DNA of 64,000 nucleotides. Source: Terriglobia bacterium. Lineage in GTDB: Bacteria; Acidobacteriota; Terriglobia; Bryobacterales; Bryobacteraceae. The translations under genes and the position numbers were made by a program. Numbering within the stretch: position 1 is the stretch's first letter; each line of letters starts with the position of its first letter. Below are positions 1 through 8,932 of this stretch, in pieces. The notes beneath the pieces were generated by a model. That model was not told where the DNA came from. It was given only the letters and a program-made list of their open reading frames with translations, and did not search any database. Where the stretch lies: the NCBI GenBank assembly GCA_020073265.1, contig JAIQFN010000034.1, forward strand, positions 1 through 64,000, written 5' to 3'.

Positions 1-129
1 AAAACCAAGGGCAGGTTTCCCTCCGCGCCCACAGCCCTTGGAAATCGCTGGTCGCGATTCCCACATTTCCACCGCCCCTACTCGACGTGGAAAAGTGGAA
101 AACCAAGAGCAGGTTTCCCACTTTCCCAC
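1..129. repeat. Direct and inverted repeats at window edge
   Basis: Bases 1-21 recur with one mismatch at 99-119 (shared core CAGGTTTCCC). The second copy lies in a long imperfect inverted repeat: GTGGAAAAGTGGAAAACC at 87-104 pairs with GGTTTCCCACTTTCCCAC at 112-129 across a 7-base loop, 16 of 18 positions matching. The left copy is cut by the window edge, so it may belong to a second such hairpin. It lies beyond the 3' end of the minus-strand gene 260-1273 and could form a hairpin in its transcript, but there is no U-tract typical of an intrinsic terminator. Bases 130-259 hold a small hairpin, CTCATTCTTCAATGAG, and no gene that I can support. Confidence 0.55.
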
Positions 130-259
130 TCACTGCTCTTCCTCTCAAAACCCAATTCAGAAAGGAGGCCTGGCGGCAGTCGCTCCGCTCCCGCCTTCAG
201 GCTCATTCTTCAATGAGAAAATGCTGGCGGGCGGCCTGCGTGGCGACCTGCTGGTTTCC

Positions 260-1273
260 TTATTTCGCCGCCGCTTCAGCTTCCTGCTTGCGCGCCCCGC
301 CCAGAATGTCCGGCATCGCGTAGTTGCCTTCGTGGCAGGCGTATTCAAAGATGCGATCCGGCGACGCGACAAACGGATATTCCATCGTCCACGGCCGCGT
401 GTAGGTGGCCGGATCGTCGATCGTCACCCGGTACAGAATCGTGTTGGCATCGGCGCGCTGGAAGCGTTCGATCACGTGCAGGTTTTCGGTGGTCCCCCGG
501 AAGCGCGTCTGGTCCGTGAAATTCGTGGTGTCCACCACCAGCGTATCGCCCTCCCAACGCCCGATCGAATCGCCCAGCAACTGCCGCACGCTGGACGGCT
601 TATGCGCGCCGTTCATCCGGATCACGCGAACGTCGTGGACCATCTCCACCATGATCATGACGGTATCCGGCGTTTGCACGATCTGATAGTTGCTGTTGTA
701 AAGCGCCGGAATCATGGGCGGCCCGGCCACGGAACCGAACCCGATGATGCAGCGCTCGGCCAGCGGCCGGTCCTGCACGCTGTCGTAGCGGTTGCGGAAA
801 CCACCACGCCCGCGAGCCTGCCGCACCTGCTCGGTGACCGGCGGCGCGTGCCCGTCCGGCGGATCGACGATCAGCGACGTCCGCTTGACGCCGTCCACGC
901 GCGCGAGTTCCGATCCGCGATCGATAAACAGGTTGTTGTAGCCGCCCGTCTCGGTATCTCCGGTCAGGCGGAGCAACGTCGACCCCTGCCTCTTGTCGAT
1001 GTTGCTGTCATCCAGATCCTTCTTCTCGTACGCGATCGCCTCAGCGTCCGTGACCGTGGCCTTGCCGGCGAATACGGCCGGGCGCTCCATGGGCGTCAAG
1101 GTGGCGTTGGTCCAGTTGCCCTGCAGGTCGGGGTGCCCGTCGCGAGTGCGTGGCATGGTCCAGGCTTTGCTCTTGGCGGGCGATTTCGCCGCCGTGCCGG
1201 GACCCTGGGCGGCGACAGGCGTCGCGATCAGGACTGCCAGCGCGCCGATGGATGCGAGAACTCGACAGTGCAT
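260..1273 (-). CDS. Secreted protein of unknown function
   Basis: This 337-residue protein starts with a signal peptide (about residues 1-23, with VAAQG at the cleavage region). The mature part begins with a proline-rich stretch and the segment PDLQGNWTNATLTPMERP, a form I associate with a family of secreted proteins common in acidobacteria that has no assigned function. I see no catalytic motif. The ATG start is supported by a strong ribosome binding site, AAAGGAGAT, just upstream (1278-1286). The gene stands alone on this strand; the next gene upstream is the toxin of the 1.3-2.0 kb pair. Exported location is likely; function is not known. Confidence 0.85.
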   Translation of the reverse strand: MHCRVLASIGALAVLIATPVAAQGPGTAAKSPAKSKAWTMPRTRDGHPDLQGNWTNATLTPMERPAVFAGKATVTDAEAIAYEKKDLDDSNIDKRQGSTLLRLTGDTETGGYNNLFIDRGSELARVDGVKRTSLIVDPPDGHAPPVTEQVRQARGRGGFRNRYDSVQDRPLAERCIIGFGSVAGPPMIPALYNSNYQIVQTPDTVMIMVEMVHDVRVIRMNGAHKPSSVRQLLGDSIGRWEGDTLVVDTTNFTDQTRFRGTTENLHVIERFQRADANTILYRVTIDDPATYTRPWTMEYPFVASPDRIFEYACHEGNYAMPDILGGARKQEAEAAAK

Positions 1274-1346
1274 GGGATCTCCTTTGCCCTACTTCTCGCG
1301 ATACTACATCAGTTCCGGCGTGAATGCCAGCATGAACCGTGAGCCG

Positions 1347-1748
1347 CTAGGCAACCACTGGTACCAGCTTCGATTCGATGATCCGCAGGTCCGAAGTCAC
1401 GAGGCGGAGGCGGTGGACCTGAGCCGTCGCGACGATGGCGCGATCCGCGGGATCTTTCAGGGCGCCTAGTGCGCCGGCGCCGGAGGCCACCTCGTACGTC
1501 AGAGGAAGGATCTGAAACAGCTCGCTGGTTTGCATCTCGCCAAGGAATTCATCCAGCGTCGACCTCAGCCTAAGCTTTCCCTCGCTTTTCAAAACCGCGA
1601 TTTCAAGCAGACTGATGGCGCTCAATGCCACCGGTTCGGCCCGCCTGACCGCACCTTCCAGCACGCGGGACTGCTCTCTGGAGAGTTTCTTGTCGTCAAT
1701 CATCCAGCGCACCACGACGTGAGTGTCCAGCAGCAATTGTGGTAGCAA
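1347..1748 (-). CDS. vapC: PIN-domain toxin, VapC-like ribonuclease
   Basis: This 133-residue protein has the PIN-domain layout: an N-terminal acidic site LLLDTHVVVRW (Asp8), a central SLLEIAVLK, then DPADRAIVATAQ and TSDLRI near the C terminus, which together supply the acidic metal-binding cluster. VapC-type toxins are Mg-dependent ribonucleases that are held inactive by the adjacent antitoxin. The only start that keeps the first strand is TTG at 1748, 11 bases after the antitoxin stop codon, so the pair is probably one transcript. The variant is close to the type found with Phd/YefM-like antitoxins. The RNA target cannot be told from sequence. Confidence 0.85.
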   Translation of the reverse strand: MLPQLLLDTHVVVRWMIDDKKLSREQSRVLEGAVRRAEPVALSAISLLEIAVLKSEGKLRLRSTLDEFLGEMQTSELFQILPLTYEVASGAGALGALKDPADRAIVATAQVHRLRLVTSDLRIIESKLVPVVA

Positions 1749-1759
1749 AGTGAAACCTG

Positions 1760-2002
1760 CTATTTCTGCCTCACCGCATCCCAGAGTTTAGACGTATCGG
1801 TGTTGACGATATCACCGACGATCCGAGCTCTCTTGGACCAACTGTTCCGAGGAGATTTCCAAGGGGTCTTTTTCGCGGGACCCAGAACCGCTACCGCGCG
1901 GCCCCTCCTGGTGACCGTGATGGGCCCGCCGCGCTGCTCGATCTCATCGAGATACGCGAGGCATTTCGCCTTGAACTCAGTTGCACTGACCACTCGTTTC
2001 AT
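1760..2002 (-). CDS. Antitoxin of Phd/YefM type
   Basis: This 80-residue protein has the Phd/YefM N-terminal DNA-binding fold: VVSATEFKAKCLAYLDEIEQ, then PITVTRRGRAVAVLGP, the strand-turn-strand characteristic of the family. The C-terminal part (residues 45-80) is basic then amphipathic and would wrap the toxin. It lies directly upstream of the PIN toxin with an 11-base gap, the normal antitoxin-first order. Antitoxins of this family usually repress their own operon by binding near the promoter, here the short 77-base space before the divergent methyltransferase. An operator cannot be assigned from sequence alone. Confidence 0.85.
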   Translation of the reverse strand: MKRVVSATEFKAKCLAYLDEIEQRGGPITVTRRGRAVAVLGPAKKTPWKSPRNSWSKRARIVGDIVNTDTSKLWDAVRQK

Positions 2003-2079
2003 GTTGATTTCAGGTTAACACGCGATATGGTCATCTGACCATACCGACTCTAGGACACCGAAATCGATATCTTCGAGAT

Positions 2080-2934
2080 ATGCACGAATACCTGCCCAGC
2101 CGCACCGCGCTTGGCGTCGCTCGACGGAGGGCCGTCCACCAGCTTCTGGATAACCCCAGGGTTTTCGACGACCCTTTGGCCGTTTCCATCATCGGCCCGG
2201 AGGCCGCAGCCAGGCTGGCGTCGGAAGTCTCCACCAACGAGCACCCGGTCTCGCGATCGCTGCGCGCATTCGTAGCCGTCCGTAGCCGTTACGCCGAAGA
2301 TGAACTGACGCTCGCGGTCGCGAACGGAGTCCGTCAGTATGTCGTCCTGGGTGCGGGACTGGACACCTTTGCCTGTCGGAACATTCACGCGGCGGCCGGT
2401 TTGCGCGTCTTCGAAATCGATCATCCCTCAACGCAGGAATGGAAGCGGGACTTGCTCCGAACGGCCGGCATCGCGATCCCGGCCGAGTCTGTCTTCGTGC
2501 CGGTGGACTTCGAGCGGCAGTCGTTGGGCGACGGCCTCCAGGCGGCGGGCTTCGACCACCGCCAGCCCGCCTTCTTTTCCTGGCTGGGCGTGGTGCCCTA
2601 TCTCACCGAGGACGCCTTCCGCGCCACCATGGCCTACATCGCCGCGATGCCGCCTGGGAGCGGCGTGGTCTTCGACTACGGCGTGCCCCGGTCTGAACTC
2701 AACGCTCGCGAACAGCTCGCAAGGGATCACTTGGCCGGCCGCGTCGCTGCCGCAGGCGAGCCGCTTCAATTGTTCTTTGAGCCGAAAAAACTCGCCGCGC
2801 AGCTCCGCACAATGGGATTCCGCCACGTCGAAGACCTGGACGCAGCCGAGATCAACCGCCGCTATTTCCGCGATCGCAGCGATGGATTTGCCCTGGCGGG
2901 AAACGGGACGCATCTGCTCAGCGCTCGCGTCTGA
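2080..2934 (+). CDS. SAM-dependent methyltransferase, LCM/TIGR00027 family
   Basis: This 284-residue protein matches the leucine carboxyl methyltransferase-like family of bacterial SAM-dependent methyltransferases. The start, with SRTALGVARRRAVHQLLD and then RVFDDPLA, is the family's N-terminal signature. SAM-binding motif I is YVVLGAGLDTFACR (about residues 87-100), followed by the acidic FEIDHP and later FFSWLGVVPYLT. Members methylate carboxyl or hydroxyl groups of small molecules or polyketides, and the substrate cannot be named here. It is divergent from the toxin-antitoxin pair and is followed 50 bases later by an ATP-grasp gene on the same strand, so the two may be co-transcribed. Confidence 0.85.
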   Translation: MHEYLPSRTALGVARRRAVHQLLDNPRVFDDPLAVSIIGPEAAARLASEVSTNEHPVSRSLRAFVAVRSRYAEDELTLAVANGVRQYVVLGAGLDTFACRNIHAAAGLRVFEIDHPSTQEWKRDLLRTAGIAIPAESVFVPVDFERQSLGDGLQAAGFDHRQPAFFSWLGVVPYLTEDAFRATMAYIAAMPPGSGVVFDYGVPRSELNAREQLARDHLAGRVAAAGEPLQLFFEPKKLAAQLRTMGFRHVEDLDAAEINRRYFRDRSDGFALAGNGTHLLSARV

Positions 2935-2984
2935 GCCCTCGCGGTCCCCGGCGGCGTCGGCGTCCGTGCGTCTATGATGATGAC

Positions 2985-3962
2985 GTGGGTAAGCGGCACG
3001 ATCTGGTGGTTCTGTTCGAGCATCCCGAGTGGCAGAAGCCTCTGTTCGCGGCCCTGGAGCGGCGCGGCCTGGCATACGGCCAATTCGATCTCAAGCGCGG
3101 CGCATTCGATCCCGATCGCGTGCCGGAAGCGCGGCTCTACTTCAATCAGGCCAGCCCGAGCGCCTACGTGCGAGGCAACACTCGCGCCGTGCCGCTGGCG
3201 CTTTCGCTCATGCGGTCGCTCGAACTGGGTGGCGCGCGTGTATTGAACGGCTCGCGCGCCTTTGCGCTCGAACTCAGCAAATCCGCCCAGGCCGCCTTGA
3301 TGCGCCGCCTGGATATCCCGCATCCGCGAACCGTCGCATTCAACGATGTGGACGCCGCGCTCAGCCAGTGGGGCGATCGCTGGCCGGCTCTGCTGAAGCC
3401 CGAGCAAGGCGGCAGCGGCGCGCGCATGTACCTGCTGCACTCCGGCGCCGAGCTGGTCCGTCTTCTCGAGGAGCGTCCCGAGCTCTGGCTCCCCGACCAT
3501 CTGCTCATGCTCCAGGAACATTTCGAAGTGGATGCTGCGCAAGGCATCGTCCGCATGGAGTTCCTCGGCGGCGAGCTGCTGTACGCGATGCGCGTCGTTT
3601 CGCACGGCGCCTTCAATCTGTGTCCATCCGAGACCTGCAATCCGGAGAGCGGCGCTTCCGAGTGCCACGTGCCTGAGATCAAGCCGGCCAAGCCGGTGGA
3701 GTTTCATCCTTATCGAAACGTTCCCGCGGCCGCTGTGGAGGCCGGCAAAAAGCTAATGACGGCCGGCGGGCTGGACGTCGGCGGCATCGAGTATCTGGAA
3801 GCTCGCGATGGCCGCCTGATCTTTTACGACATCAACGCGAACTCCAACCTTCGGGCTCCCATCGGCCAGGCCTTCGGTTTCGATCCGTTCGAGCGCGTTG
3901 TGGATTTTCTGCTGTCCCAGTTGCGCGGTCTGCCGGAAACACAGAGCGCCACGGCTCCCTGA
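2985..3962 (+). CDS. ATP-grasp family ligase-like protein
   Basis: This 325-residue protein has an ATP-grasp fold similar to RimK/glutathione-synthetase-like enzymes. PALLKPEQGGSGARMYLL (about 130-147) is the nucleotide-binding strand-loop with its lysine, MLQEHFEV gives the adenine-contacting segment, and FYDINANSNLR (about 280-290) carries the metal-binding Asp and Asn. ATP-grasp enzymes join an acyl-phosphate to an amine, often making peptides or modifying protein termini. The start is GTG at 2985. The conserved MRVVSHGAFNLCPSETC stretch with two cysteines lies before the catalytic loop. The substrate is unknown. No peptide substrate gene is visible next to it; the upstream neighbour is a methyltransferase. 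Confidence 0.8.
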   Translation: MGKRHDLVVLFEHPEWQKPLFAALERRGLAYGQFDLKRGAFDPDRVPEARLYFNQASPSAYVRGNTRAVPLALSLMRSLELGGARVLNGSRAFALELSKSAQAALMRRLDIPHPRTVAFNDVDAALSQWGDRWPALLKPEQGGSGARMYLLHSGAELVRLLEERPELWLPDHLLMLQEHFEVDAAQGIVRMEFLGGELLYAMRVVSHGAFNLCPSETCNPESGASECHVPEIKPAKPVEFHPYRNVPAAAVEAGKKLMTAGGLDVGGIEYLEARDGRLIFYDINANSNLRAPIGQAFGFDPFERVVDFLLSQLRGLPETQSATAP

Positions 3963-3999
3963 CGCGGAACCGGCTATTCTAAAAGGACAGGGAATCTCG

Positions 4000-4959
4000 A
4001 TGCGAAAAGTCATCTTAGCGCTCGTGTTGTCCGCGATTGCGCTGCTCGCCCAGACACCGGCGCCCGTCCCAGCCTTCGAAGTCGTCTCCATCAAGCCGGC
4101 GCCTCCGCTGAATCCCGCCGACGTTGCGGCCGGCAAGCTGCACGTCGGCATGAACATCGACGGAGCCAGAGTCGACATCGGTTTCCTGTCGCTCGCCGAC
4201 TTGATTCCCATCGCCTACCGCGTGAAGCGCTACCAGGTCTCCGGGCCCGATTGGATGTCGGCGCAGCGGTTCGACGTTCTCGGCAAAATCCCCGAAGGCG
4301 TATCCAAGGACCAGGTTCCTGAAATGCTGCAGGCCATGCTGGCCGACCGATTCAAGCTCGCCATCCATCGCGAAAGCAAAGAGCACTCGGTGTATGCGCT
4401 GGTGGTCGGAAAGAACGGCTTGAAGCTGAAGGAAGCGCCGCCCGAAACCGCCCCTCCCTCGGCGGACAGCGCCGACGCTGATAAAGACAAGGGCATCTCC
4501 GTCGGAGGCGGCACCCAGATGCGTTTCAATCGCGACGGCAGCGGCGCCGTAGTGAGCGGCGGGCCAGCCGGCAAGATGCGCGTCACGATGGGACAAGGCG
4601 GCATGATGCACTTCGAGGCCGAGCGCATGACGCTGGCGGGCCTGGCCGACATGCTGGCGCCTTTTCTGGATCGCCCCGTCCAGAACATGACCGAGTTGAA
4701 GGGCAATTACCAGATCTCGCTGGATATCGCGATGTCGGAACTCCTCAACGTGGCCAAGACCGCCGGTCTGGCGATCCCGGGAGCGGCGCCGAGTGCGCGC
4801 GCCGACGTTGGCAGCCAGCCCGCCAATGCGGCATCCGAACCGTCCGGTTCATCCATCTTCAACTCGGTGCAGCAGCTCGGCCTCAAGCTGGAATCGCGCA
4901 AAGCGCCGGTCGAGACCATCATCATCGACCATCTGGAAAAGGCTCCGACGGAAAACTAA
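4000..4959 (+). CDS. TIGR03435 family secreted protein
   Basis: This 319-residue protein belongs to the TIGR03435 (DUF3738) family, which is greatly expanded in Solibacter-like acidobacteria. I recognise the signal peptide ending LLAQTPAPVPAFEVVSIKPA and the conserved core: ADLIPIAYRVKRYQVSGPDWM, where W-M precedes the FDVLGKIPEG strand, then MLQAMLADRFKLAIHRESKE and YALVVGKNGLKLKE. The family has no known biochemical role. The true start is ATG 4000, which puts the signal peptide first; an upstream extension to 3898 lies inside the preceding gene. Its stop overlaps the convergent lysA stop by four bases. Confidence 0.9.
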   Translation: MRKVILALVLSAIALLAQTPAPVPAFEVVSIKPAPPLNPADVAAGKLHVGMNIDGARVDIGFLSLADLIPIAYRVKRYQVSGPDWMSAQRFDVLGKIPEGVSKDQVPEMLQAMLADRFKLAIHRESKEHSVYALVVGKNGLKLKEAPPETAPPSADSADADKDKGISVGGGTQMRFNRDGSGAVVSGGPAGKMRVTMGQGGMMHFEAERMTLAGLADMLAPFLDRPVQNMTELKGNYQISLDIAMSELLNVAKTAGLAIPGAAPSARADVGSQPANAASEPSGSSIFNSVQQLGLKLESRKAPVETIIIDHLEKAPTEN

Positions 4960-6188
4960 GACTCGCCGCGGATCAGGTCTTCGTAAGTTTCGCGCTCGCG
5001 GATGACCCGATAACTGTCGCCTTCGATCAGAATCTCGGGCGGGCGCGGCCTCGCGTTGTAGTTCGACGCCGCGACGAAACCGTAGGCCCCCGCGGTGCAG
5101 ACCGCCAGCAGGTCCCCCGGCATGACGTTCGCCATATCGCGGCCGCGCGCGAGAAAATCGCCGGACTCGCACACTGGCCCCACCACATCGGCCGTGATCG
5201 TGCCCGACTGATTCTCGCGCAGCGGGATGATCTCGTGGTGCGAGTGATACAGCGCCGGACGAATCAGGTCGTTCATGGCTGCGTCCACGATCACGAATTC
5301 GCGCTCGCCGTTGGTCTTGCGATACAGCACGCGCGTCAGCAGCACGCCCGCTTCGGCCACGATGGAGCGTCCCGGCTCAATCAGGATCTCCAGGCCGCGT
5401 CCGCCTGCCTTCCCGCACATGGCGTGGATGAACTCCGGAATGCTCACGGCTTTGTCGCCCGGCTTGTAGGCCACGCCCAGGCCGCCGCCCAGGTCCAGCG
5501 TGCGGATCGGCAGTCCGCGCCCGCGCAGCCGCTCCACCAGCGCCACCATCTTGTCGAACACTTCCAGCATCGGCTCGATGTCGACAATCTGCGAGCCAAT
5601 GTGGCAACTCACTCCTTCCAGCTCCAGGTTGGGATACGCGGAGGCCTGCCCGTAGATCGATTCGGCTTCCTCGATATCGATTCCGAACTTGTGCTTGCGC
5701 AGACCCGTAGATATGTATGGATGCGTGGACGCATCGACATCGGGATTGACCCGAAGCGCCACCTTGGGCCGGACCTTCCAGCGCGCGGCCAGCGAGTTCA
5801 GGAGGAACAGCTCGTGCACGGACTCGCAGTTGAAGCCCTTTATTTTGTGCTCGAGTGCATACTCGATCTCTTTCTCTGACTTTCCGACACCTGAAAAAAT
5901 GACCGCGCCGGGATCCGCGCCGGCCTTCAGCACGCGGAACAGCTCGCCGCCTGACACGATGTCGAATCCCGCGCCCGCTTCCGCCAGCAGCTTAAGGATG
6001 GCAAGGTTGCTGTTCGCCTTCACCGCGTAGCACACCTTGTGCGGCGTCTCGCCGAACGCGCGATCATAAGCCTGATACCGCTCCAGAATTCCGGCGCGCG
6101 AGTAGATGTAGCAGGGCGTGCCTTCGCGCCGTGCGATGTCGGCCAGCGGCACTTCTTCCGAGTACAGCGTGTGGTTGCGGTATTGCAT
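4956..6188 (-). CDS. lysA: Diaminopimelate decarboxylase
   Basis: This 410-residue enzyme decarboxylates meso-diaminopimelate to L-lysine, using PLP. The PLP lysine is Lys57 in CYAVKANSN. Other family marks are GVGKSEKEIEYAL, the glycine-rich LDLGGGLGVAY that binds PLP phosphate, EPGRSIVAEAG, and the second-subunit catalytic VCESGDFLARGR. Length is normal for LysA. The start is ATG 6188, which shares one base with the stop codon of the upstream phosphatase gene (TGATG), so translation is probably coupled. A longer reading frame to 6302 lies wholly inside the phosphatase gene. Acts in the cytoplasm at the last step of lysine synthesis. Confidence 0.95.
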   Translation of the reverse strand: MQYRNHTLYSEEVPLADIARREGTPCYIYSRAGILERYQAYDRAFGETPHKVCYAVKANSNLAILKLLAEAGAGFDIVSGGELFRVLKAGADPGAVIFSGVGKSEKEIEYALEHKIKGFNCESVHELFLLNSLAARWKVRPKVALRVNPDVDASTHPYISTGLRKHKFGIDIEEAESIYGQASAYPNLELEGVSCHIGSQIVDIEPMLEVFDKMVALVERLRGRGLPIRTLDLGGGLGVAYKPGDKAVSIPEFIHAMCGKAGGRGLEILIEPGRSIVAEAGVLLTRVLYRKTNGEREFVIVDAAMNDLIRPALYHSHHEIIPLRENQSGTITADVVGPVCESGDFLARGRDMANVMPGDLLAVCTAGAYGFVAASNYNARPRPPEILIEGDSYRVIRERETYEDLIRGES

Positions 6189-7942
6189 CAACGGACTTTC
6201 AACACGATCATGGTCTGGTCGTCGAAGGCGGGACCGCCGGCGGTGAACGCATCCAGGTCCGCGAGGATCTTGTCCGCCACCACCTCCGGGCTCTTTCCGC
6301 ACAGCTTGCGCAGCGCGCGCGACAGATGCCCGCGCCCGTACTCCTCGCCTTTCGGATTGGGCTGATCGGTGATGCCGTCGGAATGCAGCACCACCAGGTC
6401 GCCGGGCTGCGTATCGAAGACCAGCTCTTCATATTCGCGGTCGTCCAGCAGGCCGGCGGGAACGCCTTCCACGCGCGGCTTGATGATCTCGCCCTTGCGG
6501 CAGATCAGCGGCGGTTCCGAGCCCGCGTTGGCCATTACGAATCGCCGCGTGGCGCGATCCCACACCAGCACCATTAGCGTCACATAGCGCGCTTCGACGG
6601 CGCGCTCGCGCAGCACGTTGTTCAGCAGCCGCAGCAGCGCAGCCGGGCTTCGCATGCGGTGCGCGAGCGTGCGCAGCAGACCGCTGACCATGGCGCCGTA
6701 GAGCGCTGCGGCCGCTCCTTTGCCGCTGACGTCGCCGAACGCGAACACTGCGTTGTCGTTGCCGTGCGGGAACACATCGTAGACGTCGCCGGTGATCTCG
6801 CGCGCCGGCCGCGACCGGATGGCGATCTCCAGGCCTTCGATGTCGGGCGCCTCGGCCAGCAGCAGGACCGTCTGAAGATTGCGGGCCGCCTTCAGGTCCT
6901 GGTCCATGCGCTGCTCGCGCTGCGCCAGTTCTTCGTACAGCCGCGCGTTCTCCACCGAGCTGGCGATCTGCGGAGCGAGCAGCGCCAGCAACCGCGCGTG
7001 ATCCTCGGTGAAGTAACCCATGCGCTCGCTCTCCAGATCCATCACGCCCACCACGCGATCCTGCACCACCAGCGGCACGGCGATCTCCGACCGGATGTCC
7101 GGATGCGACGCGATGTAGCGCGGATCGGCCAGCGTATCCACCACGCGCACGATCTCGCGCGATTCGGCCGCCGCCCCGGTGATGCCTTTCCCCAGCGGGA
7201 TGTTGTCCAGATTCACGCGCTCGTCGTAACGCTCGCTGAAGCGGTGGCGCAGCACCTTCTGCTCAGGATCCACCAGCAGAATGCTGAAGGCGTCGAAGGC
7301 CACCAGCGCGTGCGTGATCTTGGCGATCTTGCCGAGTAGCTCGTCCAGATCGAGTATCGCGCTGAATTCCTGCGACAGGTGCGACAGCGTCTTGAGCGTG
7401 CGGTTCTGCCGCTCGACGCGCCGGTACAGGCGCGCGTTGTCGATCGACACGGCGACACGCGTCGCGATCAACTGCAGCAGCGAACGGTCCGGCTCGCGAT
7501 AGGCGTTCAGCTTGGTGGACTGCACATCGATCACGCCCACCAGCTTTCCGCGCGCCAGCATGGGGACCGCCAGCTCGCTCCGGACAGCGTCAAGCGCCGA
7601 AAGATAACGCGGGTCGGTGCGGACGTCGTTCACCAGGATGGGCTGGCGCGTGGCCGCCGCCGCGCCCGTGATTCCTTCGCCCAGCGGAAGCACCAGGCTG
7701 CGGATGATCTCTTCGCGATGCCCGATCGAGTGCCGGATGCTCAGTCCCCGCAGCCGCTCGCTGTAAAGCAAAATGGCGAACAGATCGTACGGGACGACGT
7801 CTTTGACGAACGAAGCCACGTTGGCCAGGATGCGATCGAGATCCAGCGTTTCGGACGTGGCTGCGGCGACATCCAGCAGGAAGTCGAGCAGCTCGGCGCG
7901 CTCCTGGAAACGAACGTCGGCTTTGCGCGGCGCGGACGACAT
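6188..7942 (-). CDS. GAF-GAF-SpoIIE (RsbU-type) serine phosphatase
   Basis: This protein of about 584 residues has two tandem GAF domains (about 15-165 and 190-340), a short helical linker (YEELAQREQRMDQDLKAARNLQ), and a PP2C-like SpoIIE phosphatase domain (about 370-584). The metal-binding aspartates lie in ITGDVYDVF, FGDVSGKG, LHSDGITD and FDDQT. Such proteins dephosphorylate anti-anti-sigma factors when the GAF domains sense small ligands or redox state. I choose ATG 7942: the longer frame begins at a TTG inside a hairpin repeat (7949-7995). The stop overlaps the lysA start by one base. No anti-sigma or anti-anti-sigma gene is visible nearby. Confidence 0.9.
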   Translation of the reverse strand: MSSAPRKADVRFQERAELLDFLLDVAAATSETLDLDRILANVASFVKDVVPYDLFAILLYSERLRGLSIRHSIGHREEIIRSLVLPLGEGITGAAAATRQPILVNDVRTDPRYLSALDAVRSELAVPMLARGKLVGVIDVQSTKLNAYREPDRSLLQLIATRVAVSIDNARLYRRVERQNRTLKTLSHLSQEFSAILDLDELLGKIAKITHALVAFDAFSILLVDPEQKVLRHRFSERYDERVNLDNIPLGKGITGAAAESREIVRVVDTLADPRYIASHPDIRSEIAVPLVVQDRVVGVMDLESERMGYFTEDHARLLALLAPQIASSVENARLYEELAQREQRMDQDLKAARNLQTVLLLAEAPDIEGLEIAIRSRPAREITGDVYDVFPHGNDNAVFAFGDVSGKGAAAALYGAMVSGLLRTLAHRMRSPAALLRLLNNVLRERAVEARYVTLMVLVWDRATRRFVMANAGSEPPLICRKGEIIKPRVEGVPAGLLDDREYEELVFDTQPGDLVVLHSDGITDQPNPKGEEYGRGHLSRALRKLCGKSPEVVADKILADLDAFTAGGPAFDDQTMIVLKVR

Positions 7943-7948
7943 CAGATG

Positions 7949-7995
7949 TGGGGCAGCCAATCCTGGCTGCAGCCGGCCTTTAGCCGGCCGGTTCT
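7949..7995 (-). repeat. REP1 double-hairpin repeat, copy A
   Basis: On the minus strand this reads GGCCGGCTAAAGGCCGGC, then GCAGCCAGGATTGGCTGC and CCCCAC. It is two adjacent hairpins, the second with a 7-bp stem around GGAT. The same module recurs at 33265, 35534, 37982 and 38116. This copy lies between the deoC stop (8018) and the phosphatase start (7942), 22 bases past the stop. Confidence 0.8.
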
Positions 7996-8017
7996 AAGAT
8001 GAGCACGAACTGCCATT

Positions 8018-8932
8018 TCAATAGCCGGAAGTAACCGGCTGCTCCTTGCCCGTGGTGGCTTCCACGATCTTCACGCTGGCGCTCGCGCCGATGCGCGACG
8101 CACCCGCCGCGGCCATCTTCTTCACATCGTCCAGCGTGCGAATTCCGCCCGATGCTTTCACGCCCATTTCCGGCCCCACCGCCATGCGCATCAGCTCGAC
8201 GTCGTGCGCCGACGCCCCCGATGGCCCGAATCCCGTCGACGTCTTCACAAAGTCCGCGCCCGCCATCTTGGCGAGCATGCTGGCCATCACCTTCTGATTG
8301 TCGTCGAGCAGCGCAGTCTCGAGAATCACCTTGACGATGGCGCCTGCGCGGTGCGCTACCTCCACCACGGCGGCGATGTCGGACTTCACCGCGTCCTGGT
8401 CGCCGCTACGCAGCGCCCCGACATTCTGAACCATGTCGATCTCCTGCGCTCCCACGCGCAGCGCCGCTTCCGTCTCGGCAACTTTGGCTTCGGTCGACGT
8501 CGCCCCGAGCGGAAACCCGATCACGGTGCACACCTTCACCGGCGATCCCGCAAGTTCAGCGGCCACCACCGGCACCCAGTAGGGATTGATGCACACGCTG
8601 GCGAATCCGTACTTGCGCGCCTCGCGGCACACCTTGACGATGTCGTCGCGCGTCGCCTCCGGCCGCAGCAGAGTATGATCGATCAAACTCGCGATCGCAG
8701 GATCGATGCCGGTGAGTTTGTCGCTGGCCGACAGCCGGCAAGCGCCCGCCTTCACGATCTCCTTGGCCTTGCGCTCGCAAGTCTGCGGGCAGCGCTGCGT
8801 GCAACCGGGACACACCAGGTCGGGAATGTTCAGGCCTTCGGCGTCCGGCGGCAGCGCGGCGCGTCGCCCAGCCCGCGCGAGAATCTCCTCTCCGATCTGT
8901 TCAACCAGCCGATCTAGCTCCGCGGCGTCCAA
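8018..8932 (-). CDS. deoC: Deoxyribose-phosphate aldolase with N-terminal Cys-rich extension
   Basis: This 304-residue protein contains a complete class I aldolase: LIDHTLL (about 83-89), [10 protein letters not shown], the catalytic aspartate region AQEIDMVQN, the Schiff-base lysine Lys230 in [10 protein letters not shown] and the second lysine Lys259 in VKASGGIRT. It cleaves 2-deoxyribose 5-phosphate to acetaldehyde and glyceraldehyde 3-phosphate. About 75 extra residues precede the barrel: an amphipathic helix ([17 protein letters not shown]) and a cysteine cluster [12 protein letters not shown] (Cys 41, 44, 48, 52). Helix extensions of this kind target enzymes into bacterial microcompartments. 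The gene overlaps the RpiB-like gene by 19 bases, so the two are expressed together. Microcompartment use is inference, since no shell gene is in the window. Confidence 0.93.
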   Translation of the reverse strand: MDAAELDRLVEQIGEEILARAGRRAALPPDAEGLNIPDLVCPGCTQRCPQTCERKAKEIVKAGACRLSASDKLTGIDPAIASLIDHTLLRPEATRDDIVKVCREARKYGFASVCINPYWVPVVAAELAGSPVKVCTVIGFPLGATSTEAKVAETEAALRVGAQEIDMVQNVGALRSGDQDAVKSDIAAVVEVAHRAGAIVKVILETALLDDNQKVMASMLAKMAGADFVKTSTGFGPSGASAHDVELMRMAVGPEMGVKASGGIRTLDDVKKMAAAGASRIGASASVKIVEATTGKEQPVTSGY

